In this document: piece by piece, positions 39,001-46,610 of the stretch
How positions within the stretch are numbered: the stretch's first letter is position 1
How the letters are laid out: every line of letters begins with the position of its first letter
Origin: Neoalteromonas arenosi
Lineage (GTDB): Bacteria; Pseudomonadota; Gammaproteobacteria; Enterobacterales; Alteromonadaceae
Assembly (NCBI RefSeq): GCF_030362855.1
Contig: NZ_JAUCBP010000001.1
Location: forward strand, 131,613-195,612
Reading direction: 5' to 3'
DNA: 64,000 nt
The notes under the pieces: model-generated
The model's database searches: none
What the model was told of the DNA's origin: nothing
The model's input: only the letters and a program-made list of their open reading frames with translations
Position numbers and translations under genes: made by a program

Positions 39001-41075
39001 AGAATAAGAGGCTCAGAGTTTCCATTGATTCCACCACCATAGCTCGCATTCGTTGCAACTTGCACACCATCGACAAACAGTCGCATGCGCTGATTGCCGA
39101 AGCTGTATACGATGTGATGCCACGTATTTTCAGCAATTAGGCCCGCATTAGAATCGAGATTATAACTCGCACTCGTGCTTTGATGACGCGCATTAACACT
39201 TCCGTCGCTTTCCAACCAGATAGTCAGGTGCCCACCATTATCGAAGTTTGTAGAATCACGGGAGAGAATTCCCATCCCCCCCACATCACTACTGTTGGAA
39301 TAATCGAGGTCTGACACTTTAATCCAAAGTGAGAGACTTCCAGCACTTAATTCCATCGCAGAGGTATGCGGAATATTGATATGGGCTCCAGTTCCGTCGA
39401 GTCGACCCGCTTGGCAAAATTTTCCATCGTTTAAGGTTCCAGCATTACCCACAGTATTCCCTGGACTATTCCCGACGATATCAACAATTTCACCACTGCT
39501 ACCATTCACAGAACACAGGTCGAGCGGCCAATGCGCTGTTAATTCAGCATCACTTTGACAGGTTTGACAGGTGCCGGCTATTTCATTGAAAAGGTTGGTT
39601 ATTTGAGCACTCGATAACTGCTGATCAAAAAGTTTTAGATCATCGATACTGCCTTTGAACAAGTCTTTTAACTCATTAGCCGGACTTGCATTATCACTAG
39701 TCTGCCACGCGTTACCGCCGAGAATTATAGGCTCGCGATTATTGCCTAAACCGCTGGTAAAGCCATTATTCGAACCTTGTAATACACCGTCGATATAGAG
39801 TTGTATGCCACTTGTACCAAAGGTAAAAGCGACATGATGCCATTGATCTTCATTGATTAAATTTGTAGTTTGCAACGTCGCGCTTGCTGCGGTGCTTTGC
39901 ATTCGGACGCGAATTGCTCCGCTACTGGTTACCCACATTGTTAGGTGGCCGCCATCGTCGAAGGAGGTTGAATCCTTTGAGAAAATGCCCATGCCGCCGG
40001 CGCTAGAACGATTACTAAAAGATAGATCAGGCACCTTAAACCAAAATGATACTGTACCGCTGGCAATGTGATAGTCGTCCGTGTGTGGGATCGAAATGAC
40101 ATCCCCACTGCCACTAAAGCTACCGGCCTGGCAATACTGACCATCATAATCGACCCCCGCACCATTTAGTGCCTGCCCATGATTACCGCCTTCAATGTCA
40201 AGGATCTCGTCAATAGTTCCAGATAGCGAACAAACATCTATTGGCCAATGGCTAATAGGGTCGGGGGCTGGCGCAGAACTAATACAAGCGGTGCCAAAGT
40301 CGGCTGTAGTCAAGTCGTCTGGCGCGTAGGTAATACTTGAGCCCTGCGCCAATTTGAGTTCAGTAGTATTAACTGCGCCGGTAATTTGTGCATTGAGTTG
40401 CAATTCAACTTCTGATGCCGCATACACGAAGCCATTTAACAAGACTCCTTGGTTGAGTTTGACCTCGTCATAGCTGATCAGCGAAAGTTTAGATGGCTCG
40501 TTATTAAAATTGATTTGTGAATTGAGCTGAAAAATAGCTTCCTGTACATAAATCGTCGCCGCCTCGCTGCCCGTTACGATCAACCGAACACCTTGCGCGA
40601 GTTTCAGCTCTTTAATCCAATAATCTCCTCCATTGAGATACAGAACTGTGTTTTGCTTGGCACTAAGGTCATCAATAATATAGGTTCCATTAGTGCTGTT
40701 TAATGTGAGCTGAGCACCAGCTTCAATGGTGACATCATCATAACTTCCCGCTGCAAGAGAAGCCGTTGTGTTGCGGCGCACTTTAACATCTTGATTGGAG
40801 CGACTAAATCGAAACGGTGATAGTTGCAAATTTGCACTATTCGTAGGACCTGCGACACACGGCTGTGTATCGCAACTGTTGTTACCGCCAGTTTGGTCGT
40901 TTATTTCGTTGAAAGACAGAATGCCATCACTACCATAAATACGCGCATTCAGTTTCATTTCTAATTCACCATTGGCGGCAAATGAGGACGCGGGATCCGG
41001 AAATACATCCACACATTCAACTGCGATGACGCAGGATGACCACATCGCAAGTAATACTGCACCTAAACGCTTCAT
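36048..41075 (-). CDS. mshQ: MSHA biogenesis protein MshQ, with three LamG domains
   Basis: Giant exported protein of 1675 residues, last of the msh genes. The start ATG 41075 opens straight into a signal peptide and has CAGGAG upstream; it lies one base beyond the mshP stop. After the signal peptide, about residues 80-260 form a repetitive beta region (LYLNGGDYWIKELKLAQGV, NQGVLLNGFVYAASEVELQL) seen in polymer-forming adhesin-like proteins. Three LamG/concanavalin-like domains follow at about 315-505, 552-743 and 795-988, the first two being a tandem duplication with CxxC linkers. The C-terminal 650 residues match the DUF6701 region common to MshQ proteins. Probably a pilus-tip or surface glycan-binding component. 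Confidence 0.88.
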   Translation of the reverse strand: MKRLGAVLLAMWSSCVIAVECVDVFPDPASSFAANGELEMKLNARIYGSDGILSFNEINDQTGGNNSCDTQPCVAGPTNSANLQLSPFRFSRSNQDVKVRRNTTASLAAGSYDDVTIEAGAQLTLNSTNGTYIIDDLSAKQNTVLYLNGGDYWIKELKLAQGVRLIVTGSEAATIYVQEAIFQLNSQINFNNEPSKLSLISYDEVKLNQGVLLNGFVYAASEVELQLNAQITGAVNTTELKLAQGSSITYAPDDLTTADFGTACISSAPAPDPISHWPIDVCSLSGTIDEILDIEGGNHGQALNGAGVDYDGQYCQAGSFSGSGDVISIPHTDDYHIASGTVSFWFKVPDLSFSNRSSAGGMGIFSKDSTSFDDGGHLTMWVTSSGAIRVRMQSTAASATLQTTNLINEDQWHHVAFTFGTSGIQLYIDGVLQGSNNGFTSGLGNNREPIILGGNAWQTSDNASPANELKDLFKGSIDDLKLFDQQLSSAQITNLFNEIAGTCQTCQSDAELTAHWPLDLCSVNGSSGEIVDIVGNSPGNTVGNAGTLNDGKFCQAGRLDGTGAHINIPHTSAMELSAGSLSLWIKVSDLDYSNSSDVGGMGILSRDSTNFDNGGHLTIWLESDGSVNARHQSTSASYNLDSNAGLIAENTWHHIVYSFGNQRMRLFVDGVQVATNASYGGGINGNSEPLILGATAVRSGDGESTPSQLRDFFKGDLDDVRLYRNELSQADVVELYEASSYVCTNCTGDLPVAFYQFEQEEYAAPGDVLDSSANAFDADPIGNVAPILPDVPISCRALDVPRNLTVDAIDAINTKLDINEIGGRGTISFWYRSTNPWFRGGARQLFDASQLADPPNRNNSQDKYFFLVLRNNGSLRFAMEDNLDRDFRADTGRINIPANQWVHIAVAWDLVNDTAQIYVNGQAQSVRISSSLRTSQIAGVGDLYFGDIGNTYVIAGGTDNSAYGQYDDVRVYNFTQSRAQILADMAAVTECATIDHYQIVHSEQALTCDAADVTIRACANEECSKLADVPSTVTLSPSGWAGGDIVTFTGSTALSLSQSTAGTTTIGITAAVPGADVQCNPDCSIEFVDAGFEFFNVNQPASSVLDPVIAESDLGGIGIRAVQNQNGVCGPLLQGSQTVSLEYECVSTADAPYSTNQCAVPFAGVAVNGDGSGSNAGNLQLQFDSNGETTLTGYQYADAGRLAVAISAVVQGINISSGATVVDSVPAALSVTSDVADPHTAGESFNLNISALGANGTALPSYSPGQLQMSLQRLSPALSNVDGALSLAADLELNSSSVSSYRDISGLSFSNGQYNYAQAYFEEVGTLSVAVRDQAYLGQTITSQNITLGRFIPAYFAVQTRNQGTLADACSASFTYIGQAFDFILGQEPSISITAYNALGNVTSNYAGDLWELAPNTADISFADSSGYSGSAAVNQIGNLAIRGSENYDGVTELDLLNSEFEYIKDSQPTAPFESSLNLTFSADFFTDADGVCYQSNYPDGCEAFSVANIRGTEQRYGRLVVGNTYGPETETLPVPLIAEYFTADGWRTNTQDSCTSIALSQSTGDIQVSNASVGDFESDITSLLNSMSASGTLVDGLSDRTDMQVGPPLDNNGEGVRGTISITLDPTSGAVWSDYLNVDWNQDGVIDNNDAPTGIVSFGVYRGNDRTIHWREVF

Positions 41076-41076
41076 A

Positions 41077-41523
41077 CTAGGGTTGCTCCTGCATCGCATC
41101 TAACGACACTTGTCGACTCACTACTACTTCTCCGACTATACATTGCCCTATACTTGAGAATCGATAGTAATTATTAGCAACACCATTCTTGTCGACTGAC
41201 TCGGTCGTACAGGTTGCAATATAACTGCAACCCGCTAACCCCTCGATATTGCTAAAAGATGCCGGGCTGGTAATTGTTGTACTACACACCTGTATCGGAG
41301 AATTGAGCGGAAATGTCTGTTGTAACAGAACTTGGGCACCGGTTTGTGCCGCAGTTAATGCGCGCAATCCTGAAACTTCAATCACTGTCGCTTGTGACGT
41401 CGCAGCTAGCATACGAGTCATCGCGATACCGAGCAAAGCCAGTACTAGAATGACGAACAAAGAAATGATGAGCATACTCCCGCTTTGTCGGCTTGGTCGA
41501 TAGTTAAGGTACATTGGTGACAT
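41077..41523 (-). CDS. mshP: MSHA biogenesis protein MshP (PilX-like)
   Basis: Minor pilin-like protein of 148 residues. RQSGSMLIISLFVILVLALL near the N-terminus is a hydrophobic helix preceded by a short basic segment, as in PilX/MshP, which lack the strict FTLIE motif. The mature part has several Cys residues able to form disulfides (VCSTTI, GCSYIATC). Start ATG 41523 is chosen over upstream in-frame codons because it lies at the end of mshO with GAGG nearby; ATG 41514 is an alternative. Confidence 0.85.
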   Translation of the reverse strand: MSPMYLNYRPSRQSGSMLIISLFVILVLALLGIAMTRMLAATSQATVIEVSGLRALTAAQTGAQVLLQQTFPLNSPIQVCSTTITSPASFSNIEGLAGCSYIATCTTESVDKNGVANNYYRFSSIGQCIVGEVVVSRQVSLDAMQEQP

Positions 41524-42358
41524 GGACCTCATGATTATAGTTGAGTACTTCATCATTGCGCTCAAAGCGCAGGCGTATTTGCACCGAGGCGTTACTCAGC
41601 AAACTCGCATCGAAAATCCGAAAGGGATCATCACTCCCGGCCGATTGGGAGCGTGGATTACTGGATAGTTGATTGTCTACAAACTCGGCCATTATCTCGC
41701 CACCAGCAGTGAAAACCGGTTGTGTAGGCGACGTTTCAGTACGATAAAAATACACCCCACCATTACGCACGCAATAGCTGTGTGCGAAGCTGGCAAAATA
41801 TACGCGATCAGCTGGGGAAGTGGTTGCAAAGGCCTCATCAACGGTAATTTGTGCTTTATTATCTGGGTCATCTAGAGTACCGCAACTAGCGTCTACTCCA
41901 CCGTCACTGCACGCGAGTACGTCTTGACGTCTACCTTGGCTAGGGTCATACACGTCTTGTGTGCGCGTCGGAAAAATAACTGCAAAGGTACCAAAGCCAG
42001 CGGGCACATAGGCATTGCCTTCAATATCCCCCATCTCTACGACTTCAAGTGTTGTATCAGTACTGGGTAAAATCGGCGCGGAGAGATAAAAGGTGCTGTA
42101 GTCAATGGGTACAAGCTGTAAACAGTGGACGTTTGAGTTTCCTGCCACGCGAACGCTACTTGGCACCGCATTGCGAATATCACGCGTAAGACGCTCAATT
42201 ACGAAGCGGCTATCGCTCAGTAATTGCTCGCGTTCTGTCACATCGGCGAAAATTCCCATGCTTGAGCGAATAAAACCACTGATGCCAATTGATACGATAG
42301 TCAGGATAACTAAAGTAGTAATCAATTCAATTAGGGTAAACCCCGAGACCTTACGCAT
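41504..42358 (-). CDS. mshO: MSHA biogenesis protein MshO (minor pilin)
   Basis: Type IV prepilin-like protein of 284 residues, similar to PilW/MshO. The prepilin peptidase site is [16 protein letters not shown], with Glu5 of the mature protein present. The body carries an LSDSRFVIERLTRDIRNAVP stretch typical of minor pseudopilins, and paired Cys residues. The ATG shares its first base with the mshD stop (TGATG). Likely a component of the initiation complex of the pilus. Confidence 0.92.
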   Translation of the reverse strand: MRKVSGFTLIELITTLVILTIVSIGISGFIRSSMGIFADVTEREQLLSDSRFVIERLTRDIRNAVPSSVRVAGNSNVHCLQLVPIDYSTFYLSAPILPSTDTTLEVVEMGDIEGNAYVPAGFGTFAVIFPTRTQDVYDPSQGRRQDVLACSDGGVDASCGTLDDPDNKAQITVDEAFATTSPADRVYFASFAHSYCVRNGGVYFYRTETSPTQPVFTAGGEIMAEFVDNQLSSNPRSQSAGSDDPFRIFDASLLSNASVQIRLRFERNDEVLNYNHEVHVTNVP

Positions 42359-42954
42359 CAGAAGTTTGTCCTAAAACTTGAGAACGAAATATCATCGCCT
42401 CCTGGCGTGGTGATAACGATTCGAATCAGCTTTTGATTGCCGACTAGAACCCCTGTGTCGAGTGTACCGTCCTGATTGAGATCGTCGTCATTAATACCAT
42501 CGGCGTTATCATCGTAAAATACCGACACACGAGCGCGGAAACCTTGGTAGAAGTTCCCATCTGGACCTGCAATCGTTTCCCCAAGTGAATTTTTAATTGC
42601 GTCGCCTGTTGCGTCTAGTCCATGGAAGTCGTCAACATCGTCAAAACTTTCTCGTACTTCGCCGCTATCAACCCCTAGATTGGCGCTTACCGAGCAGGTT
42701 ACGAGTTCATTACAGCGGTCATTCCCCCCAGCTCTATCAGAGTTTTCATCAAACGCTTTAGCATTTATTTCATTGAGTAAGCTCTGCCCTAGCTCAATGC
42801 CTTTTACCTGCCAAATCGGGTCGATACTTTGTCGGGATTGACTAGCGACAAGTCCAGTGACAATGGTCAATGAGACAGCAAACACAACGATGCCAGCAAT
42901 CAACTCGATAAGCGTAAAACCGTTCTGAGCAAGTCGACGTAAATTAACACGCAT
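42358..42954 (-). CDS. mshD: MSHA prepilin MshD
   Basis: Minor prepilin of 198 residues with the peptidase motif [20 protein letters not shown]. Start ATG 42954 is preferred: AAGGG lies seven bases upstream, and a short basic leader precedes the motif. It overlaps mshC by eleven bases. The longer reading frame to 43098 would run antisense-like through mshC coding sequence and is not credible. The mature part contains an acidic D-rich segment (DDNADGINDDDLNQDGTLD, near 145) resembling a Ca2+-binding loop. Confidence 0.9.
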   Translation of the reverse strand: MRVNLRRLAQNGFTLIELIAGIVVFAVSLTIVTGLVASQSRQSIDPIWQVKGIELGQSLLNEINAKAFDENSDRAGGNDRCNELVTCSVSANLGVDSGEVRESFDDVDDFHGLDATGDAIKNSLGETIAGPDGNFYQGFRARVSVFYDDNADGINDDDLNQDGTLDTGVLVGNQKLIRIVITTPGGDDISFSSFRTNF

Positions 42955-43510
42955 GCACATACCCTTGCGATTCGATGCAAACTGAGGCTCGCGTTTCACC
43001 AACAAAGTTGACCCTGCAGCCAGCAAAACAATTGCTAATGTTAGACTGTGGTCTTCCCAACCCATCAAACCCAATAAAGGTGACGTTGTTATTACCATTG
43101 TCAGTTATTGAAATCGTTAGCCCTTGTTCAGCTATCTCAGTGCTAGTAGTCGCCAAAAAATCTGTGTTTGCATCAATATTCGACGCACAAGTATTGGCCT
43201 GATTACCCGCTGTGTAATTGGTACTGGGTGGACCAAAGGCGGGTGAAACCGCGCCGCTGACAATATTAATTTGATAGCAAAAGCCACTGCGACTGTCCTG
43301 CATCGCGCGTTGCTGCATGTTGCGCAAGGCGCTAATAAGTCGATTTTGATAGGTGAACTCGGCGAAGCCCGTTGAATCACTAAAACGCGCAATTGCAACC
43401 ACGCTCAATATGCCAATCAGCAATATAACGGTTATTAGCTCAACCAGGCTGAATCCAGATTGACTAGATAACGACGGCCGGGAGACCGGCCGCTTCGGAA
43501 AGTTTATCAT
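42944..43510 (-). CDS. mshC: MSHA prepilin MshC
   Basis: Minor prepilin of 188 residues with SQSG/FSLVELITVILLIGIL as peptidase site. I start it at ATG 43510, which leaves a leader of about 19 residues, longer than usual; an upstream GTG 43549 is possible but adds an unlikely hydrophobic stretch. Six Cys residues in the C-terminal half suggest disulfides. A strong GC-rich hairpin (43475-43492) lies in its first codons. Confidence 0.88.
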   Translation of the reverse strand: MINFPKRPVSRPSLSSQSGFSLVELITVILLIGILSVVAIARFSDSTGFAEFTYQNRLISALRNMQQRAMQDSRSGFCYQINIVSGAVSPAFGPPSTNYTAGNQANTCASNIDANTDFLATTSTEIAEQGLTISITDNGNNNVTFIGFDGLGRPQSNISNCFAGCRVNFVGETRASVCIESQGYVHAC

Positions 43511-43583
43511 CCACTGCGACCGGCCTGCTAAAAAGGCAACTATACGCACAATGAAGACCCCCAGACTATGGGGAACTGACTGC

Positions 43584-44099
43584 TCAGCAGCCAGTATCTT
43601 GGACGGTAATTACCGGTGCAGAGTTAGCGTCAGCAGCTTCCGCATACACAACCTGACATTGATCAGCCGTTGTCGAAGTCGCTGCAGTGCCCTCAGGCGT
43701 AATTACGAAAGTGCCCGCTATAACTTCAGAGTCAGTGCTGTTGGTTAAGGTCCAATCAGCATCTTCAAGCGTTGCCCAAGGTGCAATATCCGTAATCGCT
43801 AAGCTCGCGGTAGCTGCTGGATAACCAAAATCCGTTTCAACAGCCACGCCGTTTACGACCGCTTGCGTATCTTCAGCGGCAGCCCCTGCACCATTGGCAG
43901 TAGCCTGCTCACCAGCAATAGCTGATTTTGCATAAACCAATTGTGAGCCACCCTGCAACGCTGCTTTTACGCCTTGCAAGGTAGATGCGCGCGCATCACC
44001 TTGTAAATCGATGAAACGTGGCGCCGCAGTCACCGCCAGAATACCCAAAATAACGATAACTATGATCAATTCAATCAAAGTAAAACCACGTTGTTGCAT
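43584..44099 (-). CDS. mshA: MSHA major pilin MshA
   Basis: Main structural subunit of the mannose-sensitive haemagglutinin type IV pilus, 171 residues. A five-residue leader MQQRG is cut before [20 protein letters not shown], with Glu5 present; the following [20 protein letters not shown] closely matches Vibrio cholerae MshA. The mature protein is rich in Ala and Thr, with a C-terminal disulfide loop (DQCQVVY and DTGC). A strong ribosome site (GAGGAAATAAAC) precedes the ATG, fitting high expression. An imperfect 5-bp hairpin (43559-43573) between mshA and mshC may lower downstream expression. Confidence 0.95.
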   Translation of the reverse strand: MQQRGFTLIELIIVIVILGILAVTAAPRFIDLQGDARASTLQGVKAALQGGSQLVYAKSAIAGEQATANGAGAAAEDTQAVVNGVAVETDFGYPAATASLAITDIAPWATLEDADWTLTNSTDSEVIAGTFVITPEGTAATSTTADQCQVVYAEAADANSAPVITVQDTGC

Positions 44100-44180
44100 G
44101 TTTATTTCCTCAAAGTTAACTAACTAAATTTAAAATTATTATTATCCATAAAGTTATGTATCAGCATCCAAGCTAATACA

Positions 44181-44843
44181 CTAATTGTTGCCATTGTTGG
44201 TGTTATTGCTAAACACAATTACTTGCCCGATACGCGGGTCATAAATAAAGCCATTACCCGCGGTGTTATCCAGAGGCTCTGCAGTGCGATTTTTAATCGT
44301 AGCGGTCAAGTAGTAATAACATACGTCGTTGTTACCCGAGCCGGTCCCCTCGCTCAAATTGGTAAAATAACGCGCCTCTTCAAAAGGTCTTTCGTTCCAA
44401 TCCGATGAGATAGTTGGCGCACTGGCCATAATTAAATTAAAAATACTCTCACAATCCAGCGTCGAAAGAGCATCATCTTCTGAACTACTGTCGTTGTTCA
44501 ATTGCCCGGTTGGATAACCCGTATCTTTATCGATACCTACGCGAATACCATCAATGGTGACAAATGTTTGGTTAGTACCATCATTGTCCTGTGGGCGCGC
44601 CTCCAGCTCCCATTGCGCACGAACCAACCCAACGGCAGTGGCGAATCCCCCAGCGACCCCCTCGACAGTAGCATCCTCTGCATCTTCGGTGACATCTAAA
44701 AACCGAGGTATAGCAACTGCAGCTAATAAGCCCAGCAGCACAACCACGATTACGAGCTCGATTAAGGTAAAGCCCCTGCCGCGCTGTGGTTTATGCAACC
44801 TGTGCTTATTTGCTCGTTCTGCCACTAATTGCTGCCAGGTCAT
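44181..44843 (-). CDS. mshB: MSHA pilin protein MshB
   Basis: Pilin-like protein of 220 residues with [21 protein letters not shown] and IPRFLDVTEDAEDATVEGVA, a close paralogue of MshA. The start ATG 44843 has GGAG five bases upstream; the ATG at 44876, inside mshF, has none. The leader of about 24 residues is long for a type IV pilin but seen in MshB. An 81-base gap separates it from mshA, where a dedicated mshA promoter could lie, though no clear one was found. Confidence 0.9.
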   Translation of the reverse strand: MTWQQLVAERANKHRLHKPQRGRGFTLIELVIVVVLLGLLAAVAIPRFLDVTEDAEDATVEGVAGGFATAVGLVRAQWELEARPQDNDGTNQTFVTIDGIRVGIDKDTGYPTGQLNNDSSSEDDALSTLDCESIFNLIMASAPTISSDWNERPFEEARYFTNLSEGTGSGNNDVCYYYLTATIKNRTAEPLDNTAGNGFIYDPRIGQVIVFSNNTNNGNN

Positions 44844-44868
44844 AGCATCTCCATGAAAAATCAATTGT

Positions 44869-45378
44869 TTAGTCATTTCGTTCCACTCTACCGCTATTCA
44901 CATAATAGTCAAAATAAGGGCCTGTTGATAGCCTGAAGCGGCATCGCTGCTGCGTCTGGCCATTTTCGTCAACACCGTCATCGTAATACTCGGCAATCAC
45001 TCGAAAATCATCAACGCGGGACTGCATATTTAGCACCCCTTGCCAGACCCGTTCGCAGCCTTGGCTGTCATTGCCAACAAAGGGCCAACCCGACGGGGAC
45101 ATGCGCAAAGGCCTGCGGCCGGTTTCTCGGCCTTGAAAGTCATATTGCACCATCATGATCATCTGCGGTCGCCCTTCAGCCTGCCACTGCCAATGCGCGT
45201 TGATTGTATTACTGGTAAATTGTTGGGCGAGATTGTCCATCATCTCAGCATGAACATCTGGTTCGGACTCATTAAAGTACAGGATTGCAACTACCATCAG
45301 GGCAACGAACAAAACCACAATAATAATATTACTAAAGATATTGCTGTGGGCTCTTTCTGAGACGTCGTTTGGCTTCAT
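44869..45378 (-). CDS. mshF: MSHA biogenesis protein MshF
   Basis: Bitopic membrane protein of 169 residues: short cytoplasmic N-terminus, one hydrophobic helix (about 17-34, IFSNIIIVVLFVALMVVAIL), then a periplasmic domain with GWPFVGNDSQGCERVWQGVL and a Cys pair. ATG 45378 shares its first base with the mshG stop (TAATG), which fixes the start against an upstream codon. Function within the pilus machine is not well defined. Confidence 0.85.
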   Translation of the reverse strand: MKPNDVSERAHSNIFSNIIIVVLFVALMVVAILYFNESEPDVHAEMMDNLAQQFTSNTINAHWQWQAEGRPQMIMMVQYDFQGRETGRRPLRMSPSGWPFVGNDSQGCERVWQGVLNMQSRVDDFRVIAEYYDDGVDENGQTQQRCRFRLSTGPYFDYYVNSGRVERND

Positions 45379-46610
45379 TAGTTGCCCCCTCGAATTGCGC
45401 CCATCATATCCCACATTGGTGTAAATATGCCCAATGCCAGTACTAAAACCATACCCGCAACGATACCAATCAGAATTGGCTCAATTTTCGACGTCAGACT
45501 CTTTAAGTCGTAATCGACCTCTCGTTCATAGTAGCTTGCGGTTTCCGCCAACAATTCATCAACTCGTCCGGTCTCCTCGCCAACACTGATCATTTGCATA
45601 ACTAAAGGAGTAAACAAACCGCTGGCATTTGCCACGCGAGTTAGGTTCTCGCCACGCTCAATTGAACGCCGCATATCCAATACTTTTTCCGCCATAAACG
45701 CATTACTGACCGCGTCAGCAACTAAATTAAGCGCCGTGGTTAAAGGTACTCCTGCCTTTAGCATCATGGCAAAACTACGCGAGAAACGGCCCAGTAACGA
45801 ACGTTCTATAATGTTGCCAACGATCGGTAGACGCAATTTTGTACGATCCCAATTCCAGCGCCCTTTTTCGGTTTGCAAATAACGGTAAACGGCAAATCCA
45901 GCCAGCGCTAAACAGCCAACCATATAAGGCCATTTGGTTAGGAAGAAATCAGACATTCCCATTAAAATTCGCGTCATCAATGGCAACTCTGCATCAAACC
46001 GACTGAACATACTCGCGAAAATAGGTATGACCCATATATTCATTACGATTAACGCAATGATAAGCGCAAAAATAACAAACATCGGGTAACGCGTTGCCGC
46101 TTTAATTTGCTTGCGCGTCTCTTGCTCGCGTTCCAAGTATTCTGCCAACTGTAAAAAAGCTAAGTCTAATTGCCCCGTGTTTTCACCCACGTGAACAACC
46201 GAAACGAACAGTTGGGTAAACACCTTTGGATGTTGATTCATAGCCGAAGACAAGTTCCGCCCACGCTCTAATTGCTCGATGACATCTTGCAATGCAATAC
46301 GCATTCGCAATGACGTTGTTGTGTCGGCCAATCCAGCTACTGAGCGCAAAATCGGAATACCGGCACGCGTTAGAGAATACATTTGCCTGGCAAAGATCAC
46401 TAAGTCGTCAAGCTTAACCCCCGGTGTTAGGAAGTTAACATTTTGAGATGATTCCTGACCTTTGCTACTGCGTGTACCGGCTAATATTTCAATCGGCACA
46501 ATGCTGCGCGACGCTAACATTTTTGCCGCTGTGGATTCATCAGCCGCATCAATCACGCCGCGGGTTAACTCCCCATCTACCTGACGTCCGGTATAACTAA
46601 ATTTAGCCAT
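45378..46610 (-). CDS. mshG: MSHA inner-membrane platform protein MshG (GspF/PilC family)
   Basis: Polytopic platform protein of 410 residues that couples the assembly ATPase to pilin polymerisation. Two GspF domains (about 68-191 and 271-394) are visible, each with the pattern of helices leading to a membrane segment; typical motifs are FARQMYSLTRAGIPILRSV, HVGENTGQLD, FSRSFAMMLKAGVPLTTALN and SVGEETGRVDELL. It overlaps mshE by eight bases. Confidence 0.95.
   Translation of the reverse strand: MAKFSYTGRQVDGELTRGVIDAADESTAAKMLASRSIVPIEILAGTRSSKGQESSQNVNFLTPGVKLDDLVIFARQMYSLTRAGIPILRSVAGLADTTTSLRMRIALQDVIEQLERGRNLSSAMNQHPKVFTQLFVSVVHVGENTGQLDLAFLQLAEYLEREQETRKQIKAATRYPMFVIFALIIALIVMNIWVIPIFASMFSRFDAELPLMTRILMGMSDFFLTKWPYMVGCLALAGFAVYRYLQTEKGRWNWDRTKLRLPIVGNIIERSLLGRFSRSFAMMLKAGVPLTTALNLVADAVSNAFMAEKVLDMRRSIERGENLTRVANASGLFTPLVMQMISVGEETGRVDELLAETASYYEREVDYDLKSLTSKIEPILIGIVAGMVLVLALGIFTPMWDMMGAIRGGN

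Noticed and set aside
42955-43098. N-terminal extension of mshD
   Set aside because: It would overlap mshC by 155 bases and place a second hydrophobic segment before the prepilin cleavage site; an internal ATG with a good ribosome site fits better.
44100-44180. Sigma54 promoter before mshA
   Set aside because: No GG-N10-GC element with the required context; the nearest match lacks both invariant dinucleotides.
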